Of a stretch of 16,277 bases of DNA, positions 1 to 7,097 are shown in pieces. The stretch's first letter is position 1; every line of letters starts with the position of its first letter. A program made the position numbers and the translations under genes. The notes beneath the pieces were generated by a model. The model was not told where the DNA came from and did not search any database. It saw nothing but the letters and a program-made list of their open reading frames with translations. Origin of the DNA: JAFGJU01 sp964570935 (lineage in GTDB: Bacteria > Eisenbacteria > RBG-16-71-46 > JAFGJU01); the NCBI GenBank assembly GCA_964570935.1, contig CAZMZP010000049.1, positions 1 to 16,277 on the forward strand, given 5' to 3'.

Positions 1-405
1 GGGGTCCAGAGAGGGGTCGAAGCGAAGAATCGTGGGCTTGCCGGCGCTCGTGGGAAGCTCGACCGGGTCGAGTTTCTCGCGCACGTCCAGAGCCGCGATG
101 TCCATCTTGGTCTTCCAGACGTACTCCAGGGTGACTTCTGACTGTCCGGGCCTGGAGACCGATTTCACCCGCTCCAGTCCCGGAAGCACCCCGACCGCCT
201 CTTCTATCGGCCGGGTGACGAACTGCTCGACTTCCGCGGGCGCGGCGTCCGGGTAGTCCGTCTGTATGGTGAGGGAGGGATAGGAGATGTTGGGCAGGAG
301 CTCGACCCTGAGCCTGCCGAGGGAAACCAGTCCGAAAACCATCACGGCCACGACGACCATCGAAACCGTGACTGGCCTTCTAATCGAACCGTCAGTAAGC
401 CTCAT
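1..405 (-). CDS. RND efflux pump inner-membrane subunit, N-terminal part (runs off the window)
   Basis: The frame opens with an ATG at 405 and stays open for 135 codons to the window edge. It begins MRLTDGSIRRPVTVSM, followed by a first transmembrane helix (about residues 13-31) and the RVELLPNISYPSL segment typical of the AcrB/MexB/HAE1 proton-driven RND family. The next part (DYPDAAPAEVEQFVTRPIEEAV, then GLERVKSVSRPGQSEV) is the start of the porter domain. These pumps are about 1000 residues long, so roughly 13% is visible. The gene lies 29 nt downstream of the adaptor gene on the same strand, the usual adaptor-pump operon order. Substrate (drug, metal or lipid) cannot be told from this end. 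Family assignment is firm, subfamily is not. Confidence 0.92.
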   Translation of the reverse strand, partial: MRLTDGSIRRPVTVSMVVVAVMVFGLVSLGRLRVELLPNISYPSLTIQTDYPDAAPAEVEQFVTRPIEEAVGVLPGLERVKSVSRPGQSEVTLEYVWKTKMDIAALDVREKLDPVELPTSAGKPTILRFDPSLDP

Positions 406-434
406 ATCTCACTCTCGAGAGCTCCGGCCCCGAG

Positions 435-1520
435 CTACTTTACTACCCTGACTTTGTCGCCGGGCTTGAGTCCGCCCTGGCCGACCGTTATGACCCTGTC
501 GCCGACTGACAAGCCGGACAGTATCTCCACGAACTGGCCGTCGGTAATGCCCGGCGTGACCGCGACCCTACGCGTAGTGTCGCTGGCCACCGTGAAGACG
601 TGATGCGAATCGTCCTCGCTGATGAGGGCTCTCTTCGGGACGGTCAGGGCGGAATCGTGCGTGGCCGCCACCACTCGCGCCCTGACGAAAGTACCAGGCT
701 TTATGTCGAACCCCGGATTCTTGAGATAGGTGGTCAGCTTGACAGTTCCGGTGCCTTCGTCGATGACCGGGCTGACGAGGGACACCCTGGCGTACTGCGT
801 GTCGTTTCTCCTTGAGGGGATTTCGAGCGTCACCGGCTGCCCCACCTTGACAGGCCCAATCTCGGTCTCCGGAACCCGGAACCTGGCCACCAACGGGTCG
901 AAATCGGCCACAGTCGCGACTGCCTTGCCGGGAGTCACCGTCTCACCGATGTTCACGTACCTCTCCGTCATTATGCCCGCAAACGGAGCCGCTATCGCAG
1001 TCTTCTGGAGCTCATGCTCGGCCACCGCCTTGGCGTGTTTGGCGGCCTCGAACCTGAGACGGGCCTCGTCCATGTCCCTCGAGCTCACGATGCCCTTTTT
1101 CTCCAGTTCTTCCGCCCTGCGCCACTCCTTCTCGGCCACCTCCAGGTCTATCTTGGTCTTCTGGAAATCCAGCTTCTGTTGGGTATCCTCGAGCTGGATA
1201 AGGACTCGGCCCTTGCCGACCGCGTCGCCCTCCTCTCTGTGAATCGCCGTCACCCGGCCCGTGGTCTCGGCCAGGAGCTGCGCGATGCGCTCCGCCTCAA
1301 GCGTGGCGGTGGCGGTCACGTAGGAAGAGACGTTCCGCCTGGCGGCCGTGGCCACTTCCACCGGGATGGCGTCCCCGTTGGACTTGCCGCGGCCGGAAAG
1401 GGAATCGGCGCCGGCCGCGCCGCGGCCTCCGGCGCCCTTGCCCTGGCAGGCGGTGAACAGGAGCAGAAAGGACAGGAATGCGAGAAAACTAACTACAGCA
1501 GCGCGACTGGTCTTATACAT
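435..1520 (-). CDS. RND efflux periplasmic adaptor (membrane fusion protein), lipoprotein
   Basis: 361 residues from the ATG at 1520. An upstream in-frame ATG at 1562 would add 14 residues, but the 1520 start has AAAGGAG ten bases upstream and puts a lipoprotein signal at the N-terminus (hydrophobic stretch, then LLLFTAC with the lipidated Cys at residue 25). A G/A/S-rich linker follows, then the biotinyl-lipoyl-like half motifs (TGRVTAIHREEGDAVGKG and, after the hairpin, AIAAPFAGIMTERYVNIGE). Between them is an alpha-helical hairpin (about residues 100-160) containing the RAEELEKKGIVSSRDMDEA pattern common in these adaptors. Beta-barrel and membrane-proximal domains complete the AcrA/HlyD_D23 architecture. 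It would link the inner-membrane pump encoded just downstream to an outer-membrane channel, which is not in the window. The 174-nt gap to hydE suggests a separate transcription unit. Confidence 0.94.
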   Translation of the reverse strand: MYKTSRAAVVSFLAFLSFLLLFTACQGKGAGGRGAAGADSLSGRGKSNGDAIPVEVATAARRNVSSYVTATATLEAERIAQLLAETTGRVTAIHREEGDAVGKGRVLIQLEDTQQKLDFQKTKIDLEVAEKEWRRAEELEKKGIVSSRDMDEARLRFEAAKHAKAVAEHELQKTAIAAPFAGIMTERYVNIGETVTPGKAVATVADFDPLVARFRVPETEIGPVKVGQPVTLEIPSRRNDTQYARVSLVSPVIDEGTGTVKLTTYLKNPGFDIKPGTFVRARVVAATHDSALTVPKRALISEDDSHHVFTVASDTTRRVAVTPGITDGQFVEILSGLSVGDRVITVGQGGLKPGDKVRVVK

Positions 1521-1694
1521 GGAGTCGGCGCTCCTTTGCGGTGGTCTCCGACGTGCAACCAAACAACTCGATGCGGGCGGCCTTCACGGCGGCCCTGATT
1601 GTATTACGGAATCCGGCAGGAATCTGTTTCAAGAGGGGCTTCAGAACAGGGCGGGCTTCCTCTCAACTTCGGCCGTCACTGGCCTAGACAGGCG

Positions 1695-2798
1695 TCAGCA
1701 CACTCTCCTTCCCAGCTTCTCGCCGAGAGCCCTCACGGCAGCCAGTGCGTCCTCGGCGGTCTCTCTGATTGAAATCCTGTCGTCGTACACCCGGAAGAGC
1801 TCCTTGTATCTGGCAGGCGTGAAGTTCAGCATCACCATGTTGGCGCCCGCCAGCAGACCCATCTCGCGCCCCTGGGGCAGGAACGAGGCCAGGGCCGTGG
1901 TCGAAGGCAGGCGAGTCTCCGGGAGCAGAAGTCTTGTGAGGGCAAGCAGTTTCAGGACGAACTCCGCCACCGTGTGTTTCTTGTCAGACACCGACCTGGC
2001 AAGCGTGTGACGCAGCTGCCAGGTGCCTCCCTCCAGCTCCATGGGAGTGCCACTGGCTGGTATGTACGGGCCTATCACCGCCATGTCGACCTCGTACCCC
2101 TGGAAAAGCAGCAAGTCCTCAACGAGCGAATGTATCGTCTGGCCGGGTAGCCCGACCAGGCTGCCGCCGCCCACCTCGTACCCGATCTTCTTCAATTCGT
2201 CCAGGCGACGCATCCGGTCCGAGAGACTTATCCCGGGATGAAGTCGTTCGTAAAGCATGGAATCCGAAGTCTCGTGCTTGAGCAGGTACTTGTCTGCGCC
2301 GGCTTCCTTCAGCGCCTGGAGCTCGGCCACCGGCCTGTCTCCGACCGAGAGCGACACCTCCAGCCCGGTGTTTCTCCTGATGGCTTGGACCATCTTACAG
2401 AGCGCCTCCGCCGTGTAAGTCGGGTCCTCGCCGGACTCCAGCAGGACTGCCTTCAAGCCCAGGTTTCGCATGCTTTCGCAGATTCGGACGACCTCGTCCG
2501 CCGGGATTCTGTAGCGCTCGATCAGGGCGTTGCCCACGCGCATTCCGCAGTAGAGACAGTTGCGGCCGCAGAAGTTGGAGAACTCGACGATTCCCCCGAG
2601 GTGGATGGTGTCGCCGACAGCCTCCATCCGCACCTGGTCGGCGGCCGAGAAGAGGTTTTCCGCCTGCCACGTGTTTGCCCTGAGCAGGGCGAGGATCTCC
2701 TCTCGCTCAAGGACGGACGTGCAGACCGCCTTGTCGATGAGCGTCTTTACGCGGGTTTCGTCGGCAACGTCGATTGCCGGTTCCGTGAAGCCAACCAT
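1695..2798 (-). CDS. hydE: [FeFe]-hydrogenase H-cluster radical SAM maturase HydE
   Basis: 367 residues, ATG at 2798 with GAGGT six bases upstream. It is a radical SAM TIM-barrel enzyme: the CxxxCxxC cluster motif is CGRNCLYC (Cys77, Cys81, Cys84) within VEFSNFCGRNCLYCGMR, as in HydE. SAM-binding LESGED follows (about 120-125), then the HydE signature GADKYLLKHETSD (about 167-179) with YERLHPG and EVGGGSLVGLPGQT (about 208-221), and IGPYIPASGTP. HydE acts with HydG and HydF to build the [2Fe] subcluster of [FeFe]-hydrogenase. BioB, PylB and HmdB are related, but the LKHETSD/LHPG block and the CX3CX2C spacing favour HydE. Oddly, the only hydrogenase nearby is [NiFe], and neither HydF, HydG nor an [FeFe] enzyme is in the window. 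It is transcribed divergently from the DUF1579-like gene. Confidence 0.93.
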   Translation of the reverse strand: MVGFTEPAIDVADETRVKTLIDKAVCTSVLEREEILALLRANTWQAENLFSAADQVRMEAVGDTIHLGGIVEFSNFCGRNCLYCGMRVGNALIERYRIPADEVVRICESMRNLGLKAVLLESGEDPTYTAEALCKMVQAIRRNTGLEVSLSVGDRPVAELQALKEAGADKYLLKHETSDSMLYERLHPGISLSDRMRRLDELKKIGYEVGGGSLVGLPGQTIHSLVEDLLLFQGYEVDMAVIGPYIPASGTPMELEGGTWQLRHTLARSVSDKKHTVAEFVLKLLALTRLLLPETRLPSTTALASFLPQGREMGLLAGANMVMLNFTPARYKELFRVYDDRISIRETAEDALAAVRALGEKLGRRVC

Positions 2799-2975
2799 CG
2801 CCTACCTCAGCGAGTGAGGCATCGGCCAGACAAAGCCGGTGCGGAGAGGGGGAGGCACCCCGCGGACGGGGCACCGCCGTACAGACAGGGTCGGCCGGAA
2901 TGGGCTCCCTGTGTGCGAAAGTATGATTCTTCTTGGCTCGATTTGCCAGCCAAAATTTGCCGCCGCAGTACAGAG

Positions 2976-3004
2976 TTGCGGGCCGCCTCCGCAGTGCGTA
3001 GAAT
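2976..3004 (+). promoter_or_regulatory. sigma70-like promoter of the DUF1579-like gene
   Basis: TTGCGG (2976-2981) and TAGAAT (2999-3004) are separated by exactly 17 bases. Transcription would start near 3011, about 47 bases before the ATG at 3058. The match is good, but it is a motif reading only. Confidence 0.5.
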
Positions 3005-3057
3005 AGGCGGGTTATCCCTAACGCGGCGCAGTCGTTACGTTTTTCAAGGAGGTTGGA

Positions 3058-3672
3058 ATGTCGAGAAGACTGCTGCTTTCCGCGCTCGTGGTCCTGTGCG
3101 CCGTTTCGTTCAGCGGCGCGCCCGGCCTGGCCGACGAATCCCAGGTGGACCAGCAGAAGATGATGGAAACGTACATGAAGCTGATGACTACCGGCCCGAA
3201 TCATGACTACTTCAAGGACTTCGTTGGAATGTGGGACGTGAAGACGACAGCGTGGATGGCTCCGGGCGCTGAGCCCGTGGTCACCGACGGCCACTCTGAA
3301 TCCGAGCTGATCCTTGGAGGCCGCTTCCTCATGACCAGGTTTTCCGGCACCATGATGGGCCAGCCGTTCGAGGGCGTGCAGATCGACGGTTACGACAATC
3401 TGAAAAAGAAGTACGGGACGCTGTGGCTGGACAACTCTGGCACAGGATTCTATTTCCTGGAGGGCGAGCGCGACACGACAACCGGCGTTCTGACCATGAC
3501 GGCGGATTGGCCCGACCCGATGAGCGGGGCCTCCGTTGGGGTGCGCGGAGTGACCACGTGGAAGGGTAAGGACGAATACGTGTACGAGATGTACGTGACT
3601 CCGCCGGGCGGCAAGGAACTCAAGTCCATGGAAAACGCGATGACGAGGAAGAAAGGGGAGAAAGCGAAGTAG
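3058..3672 (+). CDS. secreted DUF1579-family protein
   Basis: 204 residues, the only convincing plus-strand gene. The ATG is preceded by a near-perfect ribosome site, AGGAGG, with 5 bases spacing. The N-terminus MSRRLLLSALVVLCAVSF is a Sec signal peptide with likely cleavage after GLA near residue 25, so the protein is exported. The mature part resembles DUF1579: FKDFVGMWDVKTTAWMAPG near 53-71, GGRFLMTRFSGTMMGQPFEG near 91-110, GYDNLKKKYGTLWLDNSGTG near 114-133, then a two-fold beta-barrel-like pattern ending in a Lys-rich tail. The family has a lipocalin-like or calycin-type look but no established reaction. I see no metal or catalytic motif. It lies between hydE (divergent) and mvhA (convergent), with no sign of a functional link to either. 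Confidence 0.85.
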   Translation: MSRRLLLSALVVLCAVSFSGAPGLADESQVDQQKMMETYMKLMTTGPNHDYFKDFVGMWDVKTTAWMAPGAEPVVTDGHSESELILGGRFLMTRFSGTMMGQPFEGVQIDGYDNLKKKYGTLWLDNSGTGFYFLEGERDTTTGVLTMTADWPDPMSGASVGVRGVTTWKGKDEYVYEMYVTPPGGKELKSMENAMTRKKGEKAK

Positions 3673-3737
3673 ATTCGACGAGCCCCGGTGGCCCACTGTG
3701 GGCGGCGTCCTCGCTGGTGCGCCGCGGTCTTCACGTA

Positions 3738-3773
3738 GACAACAAACTGCCGTGCGGTTTCCCGCACGGCAGT
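3738..3773 (-). terminator. hairpin terminator between the convergent DUF1579-like and mvhA genes
   Basis: A perfect 12-bp inverted repeat (3746-3757 with 3762-3773, loop TTTC) lies about 100 bases past the mvhA stop. On the minus strand it is followed by TTGTTGTCT, a moderately T-rich tail, so it most likely ends the mvhDGA transcript. On the plus strand the tail is weaker (CTGTCGAGTC), but the hairpin could also serve the DUF1579-like gene, whose stop is 74 bases upstream. Confidence 0.7.
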
Positions 3774-3876
3774 CTGTCGAGTCGATTCAGGATGTGCCAG
3801 CTCTGTTGGCTTCTAGCCCTCTCTTCCTCCTGAAGGCCTCGACGGGTTCAACCCCGCCGACAGGGCGTGGTTCCCG

Positions 3877-5337
3877 CTATTTCTTACGCACCTCCACCAG
3901 CTCGCGCCGGTGGTTGTATACCCTGACTTCGAGCTGAGCGCGGCCGTTCGCGTCGTGAGTGGCGCAGCCGAAGCACGGGTCGTAGGCCCTGAAAGCCATC
4001 TCCACCATGTTGAGCAGCCCCTCTGATACCGGGGTGCCTTCCTTTATCAGGCCCTGTGCCGCCTTCTTGATGGACATGTTGATAGGCGCGTAGTTGTTGG
4101 TCGTGCCGACTATGAGGTTGGCCTTCACCACGACGCCCTTCTCGTCGGTCTTGTAGTGGTGGTAGAGAATACCGCGCGGCGCCTCCACGCATCCCACGCC
4201 CTCCGTCGGAGTCTCCTTCGGAATCACGCGTATGTTCGGGCTGGTAATCTCCGGGTCCTGGGCCAGCTCAAGAGTCCTTTCGGCCGCGTACATGAGCTCG
4301 ATGATACGGGCCCAGTGTGTGGCCAGGGTCTGGTGCACGGGCTTCCCGCCCAGGGTCTTGTACATCTTCTCGTACTCGGCCTGCGCCAGCGGCGTGGCCA
4401 TTCCGTCAGAGACGTTCAGTCTGGCCAGCGGGGCGGCTCTGTACACTCCACTGTCCTGCCCGTCCACGAAGCCCTTCCAGCCGACCTTCTTGAGATACGG
4501 GAATTTGAGGTAAGTCCACGGCTCCACGTGCTCGGCTATGTGGCTGGTGTAGTCCGCCGCGTCGAACTTCGCGAACTCCTTGCCCGTGGTATCCACCACA
4601 CGGACCTGGCCGTCGTAGAAATTGACCTTGTTGTTCTTGTCGACGAGGCCCATGTAGTAGGTCTTGTGCGTGAACATGTCGCTGAGTATCAGGTCCACGT
4701 AGGCCTTGTTCTTCAGCACGACGTCCTCAAACACCTTGAACGTGAACTTGCCGAATTCCACGAACTGCTTCGCGATCTCGACGCACCTCTGCTGCTCTTC
4801 CTTGTTGAGGCCTTTGCTCACGCCGCCGGGCAGCCCGCAGACAGGATGAATGGCCTTGCCGCCCAGCATGGCCACGATCTCGTGCGCCATGGCCCGCGTC
4901 TGGATCACGGTCTTCCCGGCGTCCAGGCCGACCTTGGCTATGAGGCCCAGGATGTTTCTCTCGGCCGGAGGGGCGGTCGGACCCACGACGAAGTCTGGAC
5001 CGGCCAGAATGTAAAAATGCGTGGCGTGGTCGCCGGTGTAGAACGCGCTGTAGAGCAGCTCCCTCAGCTTCTTCGCCGGGCTGGGAGGGTCCACGTGAAA
5101 CACCGCGTCCAGGGTCTTGGTCGCGGCCATGTGATGCGCCTCCGGACAGACCCCGCAGATTCGAGGGGTGATGCGGGCGACCTCCTCGACGGGCCTTCCC
5201 ACGCAGAACTGCTCGAACCCCCTCAGCTCGGGGATCTGGAGGTACGCGTTGTCGAGGTTGCCCTTGTCGTCCAGGAAGAGCTCTATTCTGCCGTGCCCTT
5301 CCAATCTCGTTATCGGGTCGATCGTCACTCTCTTCAT
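3877..5337 (-). CDS. mvhA: [NiFe]-hydrogenase large subunit (group 3c, MvhA type)
   Basis: 486 residues, ATG at 5337 with AGGAG upstream. It is the catalytic subunit that splits H2. The four Ni-binding cysteines are intact: L1 motif RICGVC (Cys61, Cys64) and L2 motif DPCFGCATH (Cys455, Cys458, ending at His461). There is no selenocysteine. 25 residues follow His461, the extension expected to be cut by a HycI/HyaD-type protease after nickel insertion; no such protease or Hyp protein is in the window. The N-terminal ITRLEGHGRIEL is the conserved large-subunit opening. Lack of a signal peptide on either subunit, plus the partner mvhD and hdr genes, point to the cytoplasmic Mvh type rather than a membrane uptake enzyme. 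Third gene of mvhD-mvhG-mvhA, 64 nt after mvhG. F420-reducing FrhA is a relative, but no FrhB is present. Confidence 0.95.
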   Translation of the reverse strand: MKRVTIDPITRLEGHGRIELFLDDKGNLDNAYLQIPELRGFEQFCVGRPVEEVARITPRICGVCPEAHHMAATKTLDAVFHVDPPSPAKKLRELLYSAFYTGDHATHFYILAGPDFVVGPTAPPAERNILGLIAKVGLDAGKTVIQTRAMAHEIVAMLGGKAIHPVCGLPGGVSKGLNKEEQQRCVEIAKQFVEFGKFTFKVFEDVVLKNKAYVDLILSDMFTHKTYYMGLVDKNNKVNFYDGQVRVVDTTGKEFAKFDAADYTSHIAEHVEPWTYLKFPYLKKVGWKGFVDGQDSGVYRAAPLARLNVSDGMATPLAQAEYEKMYKTLGGKPVHQTLATHWARIIELMYAAERTLELAQDPEITSPNIRVIPKETPTEGVGCVEAPRGILYHHYKTDEKGVVVKANLIVGTTNNYAPINMSIKKAAQGLIKEGTPVSEGLLNMVEMAFRAYDPCFGCATHDANGRAQLEVRVYNHRRELVEVRKK

Positions 5338-5401
5338 GTTTGTCTCTCCTGTTCAGGCCGTCTGACTCAGCAGGTCACCAGCCCCTTGTCCCTACACCCG
5401 C

Positions 5402-6364
5402 CTACTTCGTCTTTGCCTGCCGGATCAGCGAGTTGGGCAGGCCGAATCTGTACATGTAGCCGACCGGGTCCGGAATCTCGTTCAGAATCCTCTCTATCTC
5501 GGCCGGGTCGTTAGAATCGACGATCGAACCCAGAGCGCTCAAGAGCTTTGCTCCCTGGTCCAGCACCTCGGGCGGAGGACCGTAGCAGCCCCTGCACGGC
5601 ATCTTGGCCTTTATGCAAGGCCTGCCGCAGCCGTCCCTCGTAGCCGGTCCGGCGCATATGATGCCCTGCTCCAGGAAGCATTTCTCATCGTCGGCTATGA
5701 TCTCCCATGGACGGTAGAACTTCTTTATCTTCTTTTCCTCGCGCTTCCTTTCGCAATCCTCACAGACCGTCTTGTTGCCGGCGCCGACGATTGAACCCTT
5801 GGGCGGGAGCTTGCCGGTCACTATGGCCTCGAGAGCGGCCCAGGTCTGGTCGGCCACGGGCGGGCAGCCCGGCACGAAGTAGTCCACGTCGACGGTCTGA
5901 GCCAGAGTCTTGACTCTCTCGTAGAACTCGGGCAGGCACAGCTCTCCTTCCTTGACCTTGGTCGAGAGCTGCGGGCGCGTGCCGTTCGGATTGTCAATCG
6001 AGGGCGAGTTCTTGTAGACGGTGTCGAACAGTTCCTCCTTAGAGTAGAGGTTCGCGAGCCCGGGTATGCATCCCTCGGACGCGCACGAGCCGTAAGCCAC
6101 CAGCACCTTGGACTTCTGGCGCAGGAGCTTCGCCAGGTGCTCGTTCTCGGACGTGCGGATGGAGCCGTTGAACAGGCACACGTCGATGTGCTTGTCGGGC
6201 ATCGCCTCGACGTCCTTGTACTTGAAGTCCAGCGCAACCGGCCAGAACAGGATGTCGCACGCGGCGGCCACGTCCAGGATCTTCTCCTTGATGTCCAGCA
6301 CGGCTATCTCACAACCGCCGCAGCTTGCCGCCCAGTAGAGCGCAATCTTTAACTTGTCTGCCAT
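5402..6364 (-). CDS. mvhG: [NiFe]-hydrogenase small subunit (MvhG type)
   Basis: 320 residues, ATG at 6364 with a GGAGTGAGG ribosome site. It carries the electron-wire clusters from the Ni-Fe site. The proximal [4Fe-4S] ligands are visible: SCGGCE (Cys15, Cys18), YGSCASEGC (Cys94) and VPGCPP (Cys167). The C-terminal half has a second cysteine-rich block: CEDC (201, 204), Cys229, Cys237, then DGCGRPC (246, 250) and MPCRGC (257, 260), enough for the medial and distal clusters as in group 3 small subunits. No twin-arginine signal is present, so the enzyme is cytoplasmic. It is 46 nt from mvhD and 64 nt from mvhA, one operon. In the family it passes electrons through MvhD to HdrA. Confidence 0.95.
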   Translation of the reverse strand: MADKLKIALYWAASCGGCEIAVLDIKEKILDVAAACDILFWPVALDFKYKDVEAMPDKHIDVCLFNGSIRTSENEHLAKLLRQKSKVLVAYGSCASEGCIPGLANLYSKEELFDTVYKNSPSIDNPNGTRPQLSTKVKEGELCLPEFYERVKTLAQTVDVDYFVPGCPPVADQTWAALEAIVTGKLPPKGSIVGAGNKTVCEDCERKREEKKIKKFYRPWEIIADDEKCFLEQGIICAGPATRDGCGRPCIKAKMPCRGCYGPPPEVLDQGAKLLSALGSIVDSNDPAEIERILNEIPDPVGYMYRFGLPNSLIRQAKTK

Positions 6365-6410
6365 CGCCTCACTCCGGTTTTGTGTTGACTGAACCCAATA
6401 TTACAGCCCG

Positions 6411-6875
6411 CTAAGCGCACTTCACGTGCGCGTGCGAGACCTTGTCTATCTTATCAAGCTGCTTCGGCCAGGAAAGCGGTCCGAGCTTCCGGACCTTCTC
6501 GGTCATGTCTTTCACCACCTGCGCCCATCTGTCTCCCTCGGACGCCGAGACCCACTCCAGTCTGACCCGCTCCTTTTCGATACCCAGCTGCTCGATCATC
6601 TTCTTGAGCAGAGTGTAACGGCCCAGGGCCCTGTAATTGCCGCTGGTGTAATGGCAGTCACCGGGATGGCAGCCCGCTATGAGCACGCCGTCGGCGCCCT
6701 CCTTGAGTGCCTTAAGCACGAACGTGGGGTCGACCCTTCCGGAACACATGACCCTTATCGGCAGAACGTTGGGTGGGTACTTCATTCTGCTCGTGCCGGC
6801 AAGATCTGCCCCGGTGTAACTGCACCACCGACAGAGAAAACCGACGATCCTGGGTTCAAAGTTCGCGCTGCTCAC
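6411..6875 (-). CDS. mvhD: hydrogenase iron-sulfur subunit MvhD
   Basis: 154 residues with a GTG start at 6875; AGGAG lies seven bases upstream and no better ATG exists nearby. It matches the MvhD/FlpD family, the small [2Fe-2S] protein that docks the hydrogenase onto HdrA. Diagnostic blocks: GFLCRWCSYTGADLAGTSR (Cys15, Cys18), RVMCSGRVDP (Cys44) and GCHPGDCHYTSGN (Cys69, Cys74). These five cysteines are those conserved in the family. It is the first gene of mvhDGA. In some organisms MvhD is fused to HdrA; here it is separate and 222 nt downstream of hdrA, with a terminator and a putative promoter in between. Confidence 0.95.
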   Translation of the reverse strand: MSSANFEPRIVGFLCRWCSYTGADLAGTSRMKYPPNVLPIRVMCSGRVDPTFVLKALKEGADGVLIAGCHPGDCHYTSGNYRALGRYTLLKKMIEQLGIEKERVRLEWVSASEGDRWAQVVKDMTEKVRKLGPLSWPKQLDKIDKVSHAHVKCA

Positions 6876-6880
6876 TGAAC

Positions 6881-6902
6881 ACTCCTTTCGGCTCCAAGCC
6901 GA
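6881..6902 (-). promoter_or_regulatory. small hairpin abutting the mvhD ribosome binding site
   Basis: On the minus strand, TCGGCT and AGCCGA (6897-6902 and 6888-6893) form a 6-bp stem with a 3-base loop. The stem ends at the first base of AAAGGAG (6882-6888), the mvhD ribosome site. It could tune translation of mvhD. The short stem makes this tentative. Confidence 0.35.
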
Positions 6903-6911
6903 TTGAGACCG

Positions 6912-6927
6912 GGCGAATCACCGCCCA
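6912..6927 (-). promoter_or_regulatory. 16-bp element shared with the hdrC leader (mvhD copy)
   Basis: Minus strand TGGGCGGTGATTCGCC. It matches the hdrC-leader copy at 12178-12193 in 15 of 16 bases (only T/C differs at position 8). It contains an inverted repeat GGGCG/CGCCC (6911-6915 with 6922-6926). It lies about 20 bases past the predicted mvhD start of transcription and 37 bases before the GTG. It could be an operator or a leader RNA hairpin. Confidence 0.5.
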
Positions 6928-6954
6928 CTACGCGAAGGGAATCACGAACCTCCC

Positions 6955-6983
6955 ATGATAACACCAAACGACCGGTCAGACAA
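6955..6983 (-). promoter_or_regulatory. sigma70-like promoter of mvhDGA
   Basis: On the minus strand TTGTCT (6983-6978) and TATCAT (6960-6955) are separated by exactly 17 bases; they match the consensus at 4/6 and 5/6. The -35 box overlaps the T-rich tail of the hdrA terminator, so one unit ends where the next begins. Transcription would start near 6948. Confidence 0.5.
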
Positions 6984-7047
6984 CAAAAAGCGGGGTCCCG
7001 GCAGGCCCAATGTCCCCCTCATACAATCCCGACCTGCGGGACCCCGC
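6981..7047 (-). terminator. Rho-independent terminator after hdrA
   Basis: A GC-rich inverted repeat (7033-7047 with 6990-7005, one bulged base, 27-base loop) begins 50 bases past the hdrA stop. It is followed on the minus strand directly by CTTTTTGTTG. This is a classical terminator apart from the long loop, which could leave it leaky. It separates hdrCBA from mvhDGA. Confidence 0.75.
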
Positions 7048-7097
7048 CCAGTGTGCGCCGTCAATTGCTGCCACAGTGTCACATTGTTTCGTTCGGA

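Noticed and set aside
1695..2798. BioB, PylB or HmdB as the identity of the radical SAM gene
   Set aside because: The CX3CX2C motif excludes the CX5CX2C type of HmdB, and the LKHETSD and LHPG blocks match HydE; no biotin, pyrrolysine or Hmd gene is nearby.
2707..3696. A minus-strand open frame of 329 codons across the DUF1579-like gene and the hydE leader
   Set aside because: It overlaps the 5' end of hydE and the whole of a gene with a signal peptide and an excellent ribosome site on the other strand; its own sequence is low-information.
4000..4030. A selenocysteine version of the [NiFe] site
   Set aside because: The L2 motif reads DPCFGC with ordinary cysteine codons and no in-frame TGA.
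4156..5514. A plus-strand open frame of 452 codons antisense to mvhA
   Set aside because: Same reason: the opposite strand encodes an unmistakable hydrogenase large subunit, and this frame shows no protein-like pattern.
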